The position numbers were made by a program, and so were the translations under genes. Under the pieces are notes generated by a model. That model had not been told where the DNA came from. It was given only the letters and a program-made list of their open reading frames with translations, and searched no databases. Positions 29,168-37,818 of a stretch of 37,818 nucleotides of DNA are shown here, piece after piece. The stretch is taken from assembly GCA_032718475.1 (NCBI GenBank), contig JAUCBJ010002741.1, positions 1 through 37,818 on the forward strand. The letters run 5' to 3'. The DNA comes from Nemertoderma westbladi. Lineage: Eukaryota > Xenacoelomorpha > Nemertodermatida > Nemertodermatidae. Position 1 is the first letter of the stretch. Every line of letters starts with the position of its first letter.

Positions 29168-30275
29168 CTTGCTGAGGACTTTCAAAGTTAATTGTCAAAA
29201 TTTTGGTTTTTCTGGAGTTAATAAAAAGACCAACACTAGAAGCAGCATGTTCTAATGAGCTGAGGAGCCGTTGGGCTCCCTCTAGTGATTCTGAGAGTAC
29301 TCCTATGTCATCAGCAAAGTCTAGATCAGTTAGGTACTTGGCAAGATTTCCTCGACTTCTGGAGCCAGTAGGTGGAGTTATCATCACCCCATCATCATTA
29401 TGATGATCTAAGGACATGCGTAGAACATAGTCAACCACAATTATGAACAAGAATGGTGCAAGTGTGTCTCCCTGGAGGACGCCCCATAACACTTCAATTG
29501 GTTCTGCGTCACCGTCAACAGTAGACACAAATGTTGTCGAACCATCGTATACTGATCTGATTGCTGCAATAATTTCATCAGGATTCCCATATAATGAAAG
29601 TATGCTGAACATACGTGAGTGAGAGACTGAATCAAAGGCCTTGAAGAAGTCAACAAAGATAACAGCCAGATGCCTGTCTTTCTTTTTTGATAACTCTTCA
29701 ATAATCCTTCTAAGTGCCAAAATGGGCTCCATGGTCCCACGACCTTTACGGAACCCATTCTGATTTCCACGTAGCAGTCTCTCAATGGGGTCCCTGATGC
29801 GATTTAATAGAATTCTATTGTATAGCTTTGCAGCAATCGAGATCAATGAGATTCCCCGAAAAGAACCATAGAGTGTTAGGTTGCCCTTCTTGGGAACTGG
29901 CACCAACTTATTTGTTTTCATTTCTTGTGGGACTCTTGTTGTTCGGTACATGTCTACTATGATGGGATAAATGAGCTTTAAACACTCAGGTATTTTAAAG
30001 ACCTCAGGGGGCACACCATCTACTCCACTGACACGATTGGTCGTAGTGCTCTTTGCAGCAGCCTTCACTTCTGAAAAGGAGATATCGCCAATGGGAATAT
30101 CTGGTAGTACAGACTCAGACACTTTTACTTCTATAAAGTTATCAGGCAATACCCTGTCAGTATTGAGGAGCTTTTCAAAGCGGGCCTTCCAACCATTGAG
30201 GCGATCGGCTGGTGATTCAGCCTTAACCTTGTTGGTTGGCTTTTCTGACCAGTACGCAAGTTGATCGATTTCCAT
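29168..30275 (-). pseudogene. LINE copy 2 reverse transcriptase, open but C-terminally truncated
   Basis: Open from the ATG at 30275 through the RT fingers and palm: GVDGVPPEVFK, NKLVPVPKKG, GNQNGFRKGRGT, FVDFFKAFDSVSHS, GVLQGDTLAPFLF and LDFADDIGVL (catalytic), to INSRKTKILTINFESPQQ. The thumb and C-terminal region seen in copy 3 is absent. The frame then runs on into the 51-bp repeats for a total of 952 codons. Catalytic residues are present, but loss of the C-terminus and the frameshifted EN make an active element unlikely. Confidence 0.8.
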
Positions 30276-30769
30276 GCCTGGGATGATTGCCTGCTGTCGT
30301 CAGCATCGTTGATGGCATCAACTTGTTGATTTATTAGCTCCTGTAGATTAACAGAGTACTGCCTGTTCAGGGACCTAGATGCAGCCTTAACTGCATTCTT
30401 GGCCGCTGTAGTCTGTTTGAGTCGGGACTCTTTCTGTGCCTTATATAGGTCATTTCGGCACTTCTGAATTTTTTTGTCCAGGGGGCCCTTTTCCTGTTTC
30501 GAGGGTATACAGGAACTGTTTCTGCAGCTGCTAACTTAACTGCTTCTATGAAGGCAGTATAGCCCTCACAGTGATCTGCCGCCTCAGAGGCAAGAACCTC
30601 ATACCTGTTGCTCAGCTGTAGTGTGAAGCTGGATCTCACACTTGGCTGTTGCAACAGAGAGGACCAGTCATGCCGCGGCAAGGCAGACTTCAATATTCTG
30701 CTAACACGCAGACTAAGTCTTACCTTGGCCACAATAAGGCGGTGATCACTGGAGAAGGGTCGAAGTGTA

Positions 30770-31610
30770 AATGCATTACAGTCTTGTATAGAGCTCCTGT
30801 ATTACCTACGAAACAGAATATGGTCTATCTGAGACTTGTGACCACTGGGTCCACTATGAGTCCATAGCTTACCAGTTCGCTTCTTGAACTGGGTTCCAGC
30901 CGAAAACAATCCATTTCCAGAGATAAAATCCTGAAGATGGACGGAATTTCGGTTAACACTATTGCTATAGACCCAGGGCGATGTAGGTGATTGATGCAGA
31001 CTTGCATTAAAGTCTCCCAGGAATGTTAAGAATGCATGTGATCCACTCCATCAGTAGCTGCTTGTATTTTGTGGTAGAAATTTTCCACCTCCTCTACAGG
31101 GGCAACACTAATTGGAGAGTAGCACACAATCAGAACCACCTTAGGAAACTTCTTAGCCAGTCTTCCAGAACATGAGAAGTGGCAACGGATGATGCGGTTA
31201 GAGATTTGGTCTATTTTGTCCAATGATGCATGTGCAGTTGGGTTCATCAATAGGCCAATACCACCATTGCCACTATCATCTGCTGATGCTAGGGCGAGTC
31301 GCTAACCGCCCCACATGTCCTTAATCAGAATCTCACCAGTCTGTCCAGTCTGCATTCGGTGCTCTTGAACACCCACTGCGTTAAGAGAAAGCATATCTGC
31401 CAAGGCAGTCAGTCAGCTCACCTTGTCGCATTGGGGTCCCGAGTGCTAGGGTGTTTACTGAGGCTAGTCTAGTGACTTGCCTCAGATTCACCAATGGCTT
31501 TTTTTGGTCGGGGTGGAACATGAGAGTAGCCTCCAACTCCAGAATCCCTCTCCCCCTCACAATCTGGCCTCCCTGGTGACACAGGGTTTGGGCCAGAAAG
31601 GTCATCAGGA
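30770..31610 (-). pseudogene. LINE copy 2 endonuclease, frameshifted
   Basis: Successive frames read the N-terminal EN segment (NLRQVTRLASVNTLALGTPM), the GGIGLLMNPTA region, CYSPISVAPVEEVENFYHK, the catalytic box FLGDFNASLHQ (about 31000-31035) and SQIDHILFRR (about 30805-30835). This is the order of an APE-type LINE endonuclease. At least two frame changes and stops (for example after ILFRR) disable it. The linker that follows (30732-30367, KVRLSLRVSRILKSALPRHD onward) is open. Confidence 0.75.
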
Positions 31611-31718
31611 AAGGGACTCAAAGAATTGTTTGCTGCTCTCTCTCCAGTAGGGGGTGAGACAGGCAGCCGGTCAGCAGATTACTGACGCCTGCTGAGGCCG
31701 ATTGTGTCCGGTAATTCC

Positions 31719-34700
31719 AACAAAAACGGAGTGAATACTAGAAGTCTTGTTACGCCAACAACAACAGAGTGAATACTAGAGGTCTCGTTACGCCAACAAC
31801 AATGGAGTGAATACTAGAGGTCTCGTTACGCCAACAACAACGGAGTGAATACTATAGGTCTTGTTATGCCAACAACAACAACGGAGTGAATACTATAGGT
31901 CTCGTTACGCCAACAACAACGGAGTGAATACTATAGGTCTTGTTATGCCACCAACAACAACGGAGTGAATACTATAGGTCTCATTACACCAACAACAACG
32001 GAGTGAATACTAGAGGTCTCGTTACACCAACAACAACGGAGTGAATACTAGAGGTCTCGTTACGCCAACAACAACAGAGTGAATACTAGAGGTCTCGTTA
32101 TGCCAACAACAACAGAGTGAATACTAGAGGTCTCGTTACACCAACAACAACAGAGTGAATACTAGAGGTCTCGTTACACCAACAACAACGGAGTGAATAC
32201 TAGAGGTCTCGTTACACCAACAACAACAGAGTGAATACTATAGGTCTCATTACACCAACAACAACGGAGTGAATACTAGAGGTCTCGTTACACCAACAAC
32301 AACGGAGTGAATACTAGAGGTCTCGTTACACCAACAACAACGGAGTGAATACTAGAGGTCTCGTTACACCAACAACAACGGAGTGAATACTAGAGGTCTC
32401 GCTACACCAACAACAACGGAGTGAATACTAGAGGTCTCGTTACGCCAACAACAACGGAGTGAATACTAGAGGTCTCGTTACACCAACAACAACGGAGTGA
32501 ATACTAGAGGTCTCGCTACGCCAACAACAACGGAGTGAATACTAGAGGTCTCGTTACACCAACAACAACGGAGTGAATACTAGAGGTCTCGCTACGCCAA
32601 CAACAACGGAGTGAATACTATAGGTCTCGTTACACCAACAACAACGGAGTGAATACTATAGGTCTCGTTACACCAACAACAATGGAGTGAATACTATAAG
32701 TCTCGTTACGCCAACAACAACAGAGTGAATACTAGAGGTCTCGTTACACCAACAACAACGGAGTGAATACTAGAGGTCTCGTTACACCAACAACAACGGA
32801 GTGAATGCTAGAGGTCTCGTTACGCCAACAACAACGGAGTGAATACTAGAGGTCTCGTTACACCAACAACAACGGAGTGAATACTAGAGGTCTCGCTACG
32901 CCAACAACAACGGAGTGAATACTAGAGGTCTCGTTACGCCAACAACAACGGAGTGAATACTAGAGGTCTCGTTACGCCAACAACAACGGAGTGAATACTA
33001 GAGGTCTCGTTACACCAACAACAACGGAGTGAATACTAGAGGTCTCGTTACACCAACAAGAACGGAGTGAATACTAGAAGTCTCGTTATGCCAACAACAA
33101 CGGAGTGAATACTAGAGGTCTCGTTACACCAACAACAACGGAGTGAATACTAGAAGTCTCGTTATGCCAACAACAACGGAGTGAATACTAGAGGTCTCGT
33201 TACACCAACAACAATGGAGTGAATACTATAGGTCTCGTTACACCAACAACAACGGAGTGAATACTAGAGGTCTCGTTACGCCAACAACAACGGAGTGAAT
33301 ACTAGAGGTCTCGTTACGCCAACAACAACGGAGTGAATACTAGAGGTCTCGTTACACCAACAAGAACGGAGTGAATACTAGAAGTCTCGTTATGCCAACA
33401 ACAACGGAGTGAATACTAGAGGTCTCGTTACACCAACAACAACGGAGTGAATACTAGAGGTCTCGTTACGCCAACAACAACGGAGTGAATACTAGAGGTC
33501 TCGTTACGCCAACAACAACGGAGTGAATACTAGAGGTCTCGTTACACCAACAACAACGGAGTGAATACTAGAGGTCTCGTTACACCAACAAGAACGGAGT
33601 GAATACTAGAAGTCTCGTTATGCCAACAACAACGGAGTGAATACTAGAGGTCTCGTTACACCAACAACAACGGAGTGAATACTAGAAGTCTCGTTATGCC
33701 AACAACAACGGAGTGAATACTAGAGGTCTCGTTACACCAACAACAATGGAGTGAATACTATAGGTCTCGTTACACCAACAACAACGGAGTGAATACTAGA
33801 GGTCTCGTTACGCCAACAACAACGGAGTGAATACTAGAGGTCTCGTTACGCCAACAACAACGGAGTGAATACTAGAGGTCTCGTTACACCAACAACAATG
33901 GAGTGAATACTATAGGTCTCGTTACGCCAACAACAACGGAGTGAATACTAGAGGTCTCGTTACGCCAACAACAACGGAGTGAATACTAGAGGTCTCGTTA
34001 CGCCAACAACAACGGAGTGAATACTAGAGGTCTCGTTACACCAACAACAACGGAGTGAATACTAGAAGTCTCGTTATGCCAACAACAACGGAGTGAATAC
34101 TAGAGGTCTCGTTATGCCAACAACAACGGAGTGAATACTAGAGGTCTCGTTACGCCAACAACAACGGAGTGAATACTAGAGGTCTCGTTATGCCAACAAC
34201 AACGGAGTGAATACTAGAGGTCTCGTTATGCCAACAACAACGGAGTGAATACGAGAAGTCTCGTTATGCCAACAACAACGGAGTGAATACTAGAGGTCTC
34301 GTTATGCCAACAACAACGGAGTGAATACTAGAAGTCTCGTTATGCCAACAACAACGGAGTGAATACTAGAGGTCTCGTTATGCCAACAACAACGGAGTGA
34401 ATACTAGAGGTCTCGTTATGCCAACAACAACGGAGTGAATACTAGAGGTCTCGTTATGCCAACAACAACGGAGTGAATACTAGAGGTCTCGTTACGCCAA
34501 CAACAACGGAGTGAATACTAGAGGTCTCGTTACACCAACAACAACGGAGTGAATGCTATAGGTCTCGTTACACCAACAACAACGGAGTGAATACTATAGG
34601 TCTCGTTACACCAACAACAACGGAGTGAATACTAGAGGTCTCGTTACACCAACAACAACGGAGTGAATACTAGAGGTCTCGTTACGCCAACAACAACGGA

Positions 34701-34748
34701 GTGAATACTAGAGGTCTCGCTACACCAACAACAACGGAGTGAATACTA
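31719..34748. repeat. 38-bp minisatellite, 80 copies
   Basis: The unit contains CGGAGTGAATACTAGAGGTC, then TCGTTACACCAACAACAA (38 bp). The marker GTGAATACTA occurs from 31731 to 34739; 3008 bp equals 77 intervals of 38 bp plus two of 41 bp (extra trinucleotides near 31872 and 31950). Variants TAGAGG/TATAGG/TAGAAG and TACG/TACA/TATG recur in blocks, giving higher-order structure (for example the GAAGTC-TTATG combination in the middle and right parts). No long open frames result. The array is flanked by LINE copy 2 on the left and an L2/CR1-type LINE end on the right. Confidence 0.95.
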
Positions 34749-35060
34749 CGATCGGCAGAACAAGATTTACTGGTTATCCCGAGGTAGATGTGCCTTCTCG
34801 GTTGTTGCCCCGACCATTTGGAACTCAATCCCACTAGATGCGCGGCACCCTGAAACTCAAACCCTTTTTAAAGCAAGACTTAAAACTCACCTCTATAAAT
34901 TGGAATATTGCTAATTATTTCTAATATAATTGATTTTATTAAATATAATTTTAATTAGGTACAATATTTAACACGTCTTATATTTGATATAGTTTTAATT
35001 AGGTACATTTCTAAGCGCCTTGAAATATGCCCAGAAAGGCGCTATATAAATATATATTAT
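34749..35060 (+). mobile_element. 3' end of an L2/CR1-type LINE, strongly 5' truncated
   Basis: The last codons of ORF2 are recognisable: RSAEQDLLVIPR (34749-34784), a small deletion and frame change, then RCAFSVVAPTIWNSIPL and KARLKTHLYKLEYC to TAA at 34912-34914. This is the common C-terminus of CR1/L2-type LINEs. The 3' UTR ends in an 8-bp perfect stem, AGCGCCTT (35014-35021) and AAGGCGCT (35036-35043), followed by ATATAAATATATATTA. This stem plus TATAAAT is the usual 3' recognition structure of L2-like elements. It begins exactly where the 38-bp array ends. Confidence 0.85.
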
Positions 35061-35575
35061 TAAATGCTCAATCCAGACCCCAGTACCCATCCGTTATACA
35101 CCAACAAGTTACAGTATGTACCCGATTACACCATGTCCTGGAATATATATAGTGTCGTTATTCAGGTACCTGCCCCCCTCCCCAAATTGTTCTTCAAATG
35201 TTAATGAGATTGCATGAAATTTGAAACAGAGTCAGTCTCACCTCCCTCCTCCTTGCTGGGTGAGCCAGAATCTTTATTTTTGCTTTCAATCTTTAGCTAC
35301 AAGCATTTAAAAATAGTGTCTCCGTCCATATTGTACTAGTTACACCGCAGTTATTCCTCAACCTTATAGTGATACTAGTGGTACTAGTAGTAGTAGTACT
35401 ACTGGTACTAGTGGAAAGCTGACCGTGCAAGGATACCAAATATGTAAAAATATTTGAATTTGGTTGGGAATTAGCTGAGATATGGGCATTCGAAAGTTGA
35501 CTGTATTTGATTACACTGCAGGCCATTTATTATATTAATATTAAATAAATACACAATATTAAGAAGAGTTATCAC
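35061..35575. other. Gene-free spacer with a palindromic ACT/AGT microsatellite
   Basis: No credible gene. At about 35372-35411 the sequence ATACTAGTGGTACTAGTAGT then AGTAGTACTACTGGTACTAG is largely self-complementary and can fold into a hairpin. A minus-strand Ser/Thr-rich frame here is due to this microsatellite. Confidence 0.5.
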
Positions 35576-35714
35576 AGCCTCTGCAACTGCTAATACCCGG
35601 GGGTGATCCCCCCCGCCGGTCCCAGATTACCATTCTTAGTGAGCTAAAATCCAGTGCCGCTCAGAAGCTTAAGAATAAGTGCGCCCGACTGGACCCGCAA
35701 CTGAATGACAGCAA
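35576..35714 (+). pseudogene. Upstream fragment of an RT-associated element, interrupted by LINE copy 3
   Basis: An open frame reads LLIPGGDPPRRSQITILSEL, then KSSAAQKLKNKCARLDPQLN, then DSK up to the LINE insertion. The same element resumes after the LINE with QLSDELKYQRMLTREKSASV. This matches the order of a protein family widespread in invertebrate genomes, in which a charged helical linker precedes an ASSWLTALP-type motif. The assignment rests mainly on continuity with the downstream fragment. Confidence 0.55.
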
Positions 35715-37277
35715 GATATTCCCATTGGCGATATCTCCTTTGCAGAAGTGAAGGCTGCTGCAAAGAGCATTAAGACCAATCGTGCCAGTGGAGTAGATGG
35801 TGTTCCCCCTGAGGTCTTTAAAATACCTGAGTGTTTTAAGCTCATCTATCCCATCATAGTAGACATGTATCGAACAACAAGAGTCCCACAAGAAATGAAA
35901 ACAAATAAGTTGGTGCCAGTTCCCAAGAAGGGCAACCTAACACTCTATGGTTCTTTTCGGGGAATCTCATTGATCTCGATTGCTGCAAAGCTATACAATA
36001 GGATTCTATTAAATCGCATCAGGGATCCCATTGAGAGACTGCTCCGTGGAAATCAGAATGGGTTCCGTAAAGGTCGTGGGACCATGGAGCCCATTTTGGC
36101 ACTTAGAAGGATAATTGAAGAGTTATCAAAAAAGAAAGACAGGCATCTGGCTGTTATCTTTGTTGACTTCTTCAAGGCCTTTGATTCAGTCTCTCGGTCA
36201 CGTATGTTCAGCATACTTTCATTATATGGGATTCCTGATGAAATTATTGCAGCAATCAGATCAGTATACGATGGTTCGACAACATTTGTGTCTACTGTTG
36301 ACGGTGACACAGAACCATTTGAAGTGTTATGGGGCGTCCTCCAAGGAGACACACTTGCACCATTCTTGTTCATTATTGTGGTTGACTATGTTCTACGCAT
36401 GTCCTTAGATCATCATTATGATGATGGGGTGATGATAACTCCACCTACTGGTTCCAGAAGTCGAGGAAATCCTGCCAAGTACCTAACTGATCTAGACTTT
36501 GCTGATGACTTAGGAGTACTCTCAGAATCATTAGAGGGAGCCCAACGGCTCCTCAGCTCATTAGAACATGCTGCTTCTAGTGTTGGTCTTTTTATTAACT
36601 CCAGAAAGACCAAAATTCTGACAGTTAACTTTGAAAGTCCCCAGCAAGTCTCTGATCGGAAGAGCATAAGCTCAAAGGATGGTATGCTTGAGCATGTGGA
36701 CGACTTCTGTTACCTGGGATCATGGATCCGGGAGTCAGGTGAGGACCTTCGAATACGTAAGGGAAAGGCATGGGCAGCCTTGAATAGGCTTTCCAGGATT
36801 TGGAAGTCACCTAGAATTAATCGGAAACTTAAGGTCCGATTATTTAGAGCAGCAGTAGTTCCAGTACTCCTCTACGGGAGTCCATGCTGGGCTCTAACTG
36901 CTGAGGACACCAAATCTCTGGATGGCACATTCACAAGAATGCTACGCCGGGTTCATTGTGTCAAGTACAATGCACACATCTCCAACCAGACACTATATAA
37001 CATTGGAGGTGTCTCATTGGTTCCCCCAAGCTTGACACTAGAACAAAATCGCCTCCGCTTTGCAGGACATTGCTTTCGCCGTGAGGACCAGCCAGTGCAT
37101 AATCTTGTACTTTGGCAGCCTCATGGAGTGAATAAGCATGGTGGACAGCCCATGACTTTCTTGAGACGCATCTTAAAGGACACTGGCCTTAAAGATGCGG
37201 ATGATCTAGCAAATGTCATGGGTGATAGGGAGTTGTGGCGGTGCAATTTTGTTGACAAGCCGGCACAGCATTCTTAA
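35715..37277 (+). CDS. LINE copy 3 reverse transcriptase, open from truncation to stop
   Basis: Continuously open for about 520 codons to TAA at 37275-37277. The first Met-like codon in the track is a GTG, and the true start is lost by truncation. RT motifs in order: GVDGVPPEVFK, NKLVPVPKKG, SFRGISLI, QNGFRKGRGT, FVDFFKAFDSVSRS, GVLQGDTLAPFLFIIVVDYV and the catalytic LDFADDLGVL. Next come the thumb and C-terminal region with FCYLGSWIRESGED, VLLYGSPCWALT, NRLRFAGHCFRRED and LVLWQPHGVNKHGGQP. No stop or frameshift was found, so the insertion is fairly recent, but the endonuclease and 5' UTR are missing. The element is therefore not autonomous. Confidence 0.88.
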   Translation, partial: DIPIGDISFAEVKAAAKSIKTNRASGVDGVPPEVFKIPECFKLIYPIIVDMYRTTRVPQEMKTNKLVPVPKKGNLTLYGSFRGISLISIAAKLYNRILLNRIRDPIERLLRGNQNGFRKGRGTMEPILALRRIIEELSKKKDRHLAVIFVDFFKAFDSVSRSRMFSILSLYGIPDEIIAAIRSVYDGSTTFVSTVDGDTEPFEVLWGVLQGDTLAPFLFIIVVDYVLRMSLDHHYDDGVMITPPTGSRSRGNPAKYLTDLDFADDLGVLSESLEGAQRLLSSLEHAASSVGLFINSRKTKILTVNFESPQQVSDRKSISSKDGMLEHVDDFCYLGSWIRESGEDLRIRKGKAWAALNRLSRIWKSPRINRKLKVRLFRAAVVPVLLYGSPCWALTAEDTKSLDGTFTRMLRRVHCVKYNAHISNQTLYNIGGVSLVPPSLTLEQNRLRFAGHCFRREDQPVHNLVLWQPHGVNKHGGQPMTFLRRILKDTGLKDADDLANVMGDRELWRCNFVDKPAQHS

Positions 37278-37322
37278 AAATGCAGCTGCAATGCAGCATG
37301 CCGATCCTAGTAGTAGTAGTAG
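35715..37322 (+). mobile_element. RTE-like LINE copy 3, 5' truncated, with (TAG)5 tail
   Basis: Starts abruptly at GATATTCCCATTGGCGATAT, inside the RT-proximal coding region of copies 1 and 2, and runs to the natural 3' end with (TAG)5 at 37308-37322. It is flanked by CTGGACCCGCAACTGAATGAC (35689-35709) and CTGGACTCGCAACTGAGTGAC (37350-37370), 19 of 21 bases identical. This is consistent with a target-site duplication; 5' truncation plus duplication is the standard outcome of target-primed reverse transcription. Confidence 0.88.
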
Positions 37323-37383
37323 TCGCAACTGAGTGACGAGCTCAAATACCTGGACTCGCAACTGAGTGACGAGCTCAAATACC
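37323..37383 (+). repeat. 33-bp direct duplication at the LINE copy 3 insertion border
   Basis: TCGCAACTGAGTGACGAGCT then CAAATACCTGGAC (37323-37355) is followed at once by a second, nearly complete copy (37356-37383). The duplicated piece belongs to the interrupted element and keeps its frame (33 bp, SQLSDELKYLD). Confidence 0.85.
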
Positions 37384-37818
37384 AACGTATGTTGACCAGA
37401 GAGAAGAGCGCATCAGTCTGGCTAACAGCCCTTCCAATCCAAAAGCTGGGAATGTCCCTCCATAAAACTTCATTCCGGGACAGTCTTAGCTTAAGATATC
37501 AGCCAGGCAGGACAGCGTAGGAGCCAGACAGCGTTCCACCAACCTGCACATGTCAGAGGTGCCGCCTTCTCGGTAACTCATTCTCTTCACTGCCCAACAG
37601 GTGGCTTTACAATAGTCAGACATAATGAAATAAGGGATTTTCTAGCCGAGGTTCTCAACGAAGTCGCCTCTGACGTGGGAACTGAGCCCCATTTACAGCC
37701 ACTAGACGGGGAACAGTTTAGACTGCGGTCAACCTCAGTCTCACCCGACACGCGACTGGATGTTGCAGCTAGTGGAGTTTGGGGAGGGAGGTTCGAAAGA
37801 GTTTATATAGATAGACGT
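37350..37818 (+). pseudogene. C-terminal part of an RT-associated element (runs off the window)
   Basis: One frame reads QLSDELKYQRMLTREKSASV, then WLTALPIQKLGMSLHKTSFR, then DSLSLRYQPGRTA before a TAG at about 37520. After a scrambled Cys-containing stretch (PPTCTCQRC) another frame reads CPTGGFTIVRHNEIRDFLAE, then VLNEVASDVGTEPHLQPLDG, then RLDVAASGVWGGRFERVYID to the window end. I recognise this as a family common in sponge and cnidarian genomes: a SSWLT..LP helix, a Cys cluster, CPxGGF..RHNEIRD, then a D-ARLD-I ... DVR segment that resembles a PD-(D/E)XK-type nuclease core. In such proteins it lies C-terminal to an RT. The early stop and the frame change mark it as decayed. The nuclease interpretation is inference. 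Confidence 0.65.

Larger units (their letters stand above)
29168..31718 (-). mobile_element. RTE-like LINE copy 2, EN plus most of RT, 3' part replaced by 51-bp array
   Basis: Minus-strand copy closely related to copies 1 and 3. Element 5' sequence ends at about 31718, where the 38-bp array begins. At 29168 homology stops after the RT segment NFESPQQ, where copy 3 continues into SDRKSISS, and the 51-bp array begins 2 bp further on. The endonuclease region (31400-30770) is broken by frameshifts, while the RT part is open. This is the most complete 5' portion of the family in the window. Confidence 0.88.

Noticed and set aside
27386-29191. Open frames of 500-600 codons on both strands
   Set aside because: At least five frames are open at once because the 51-bp unit lacks stops. 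The plus frame has no ATG after the upstream stop.
35293-35526. 77-codon Ser/Thr-rich minus-strand frame
   Set aside because: Its composition comes from the ACT/AGT microsatellite; no signal peptide or domain.

Overview
The window is eukaryotic, most likely from a marine invertebrate (sponge, cnidarian or similar). It is built from non-LTR and LTR retroelement remnants, very long minisatellites, AT-rich spacer and a few intron-bounded or single-exon host coding candidates. There are no bacterial operons, ribosome-binding sites or CRISPR arrays. Seven tandem arrays (units of 22, 33/32, 24, 25/24, 24, 51 and 38 bp) cover about 15.5 kb, roughly 41% of the window. They produce nearly all of the long open frames, which are repeat artefacts and are not annotated as genes.

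Layout. 1-686: gene-free. 687-1302: 22-bp array. 1636-4742: 33/32-bp array that grows out of the stop codon of a minus-strand coiled-coil exon (4740-4877). 5062-6900: RTE-like LINE copy 1 (minus). 6922-7474: 3' end of a related LINE (plus). 8888-9571: single-exon gene for a small secreted, Cys-rich, probably GPI-anchored protein. 9865-10048: nested palindrome. 10084-10299: 24-bp array. 10862-17537: 6.7-kb array of a 25/24-bp unit. 18226-18674: a 449-bp inverted-repeat element. 18768-18985: possible host exon (minus). 19160-21548: decayed Ty3/gypsy gag-pol (minus). 21549-26539: nearly intact two-ORF LINE of the CR1/Rex1-like group (minus). 27500-29166: 51-bp array grafted onto LINE copy 2 (29168-31716, minus). 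31719-34748: 38-bp array of 80 units. 34749-35060: 3' end of an L2/CR1-type LINE (plus). 35576-35714 and 37323-37818: a second RT-associated element, split by the 5'-truncated LINE copy 3 (35715-37322, plus).

The most notable find is in the 18226-18674 element. Each arm contains a motif that meets every conserved position of a type I hammerhead self-cleaving ribozyme with a minimal stem III. The motif lies between consensus RNA polymerase III A and B boxes and is followed by T5 terminators. It looks like a tRNA-like/SINE unit carrying a ribozyme, present as two head-to-head copies. The two copies have decayed in different helices: stem I in the left arm and stem II in the right arm. The sequence pattern is clear; activity, transcription and copy number cannot be judged from this window.

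Retroelements and arrays are physically linked. Three arrays begin or end exactly at LINE fragments, one lies inside a LINE ORF1, and one appears to have been seeded by the 3' end of a host exon. LINE insertions and local tandem amplification therefore seem to be the main forces shaping this locus.
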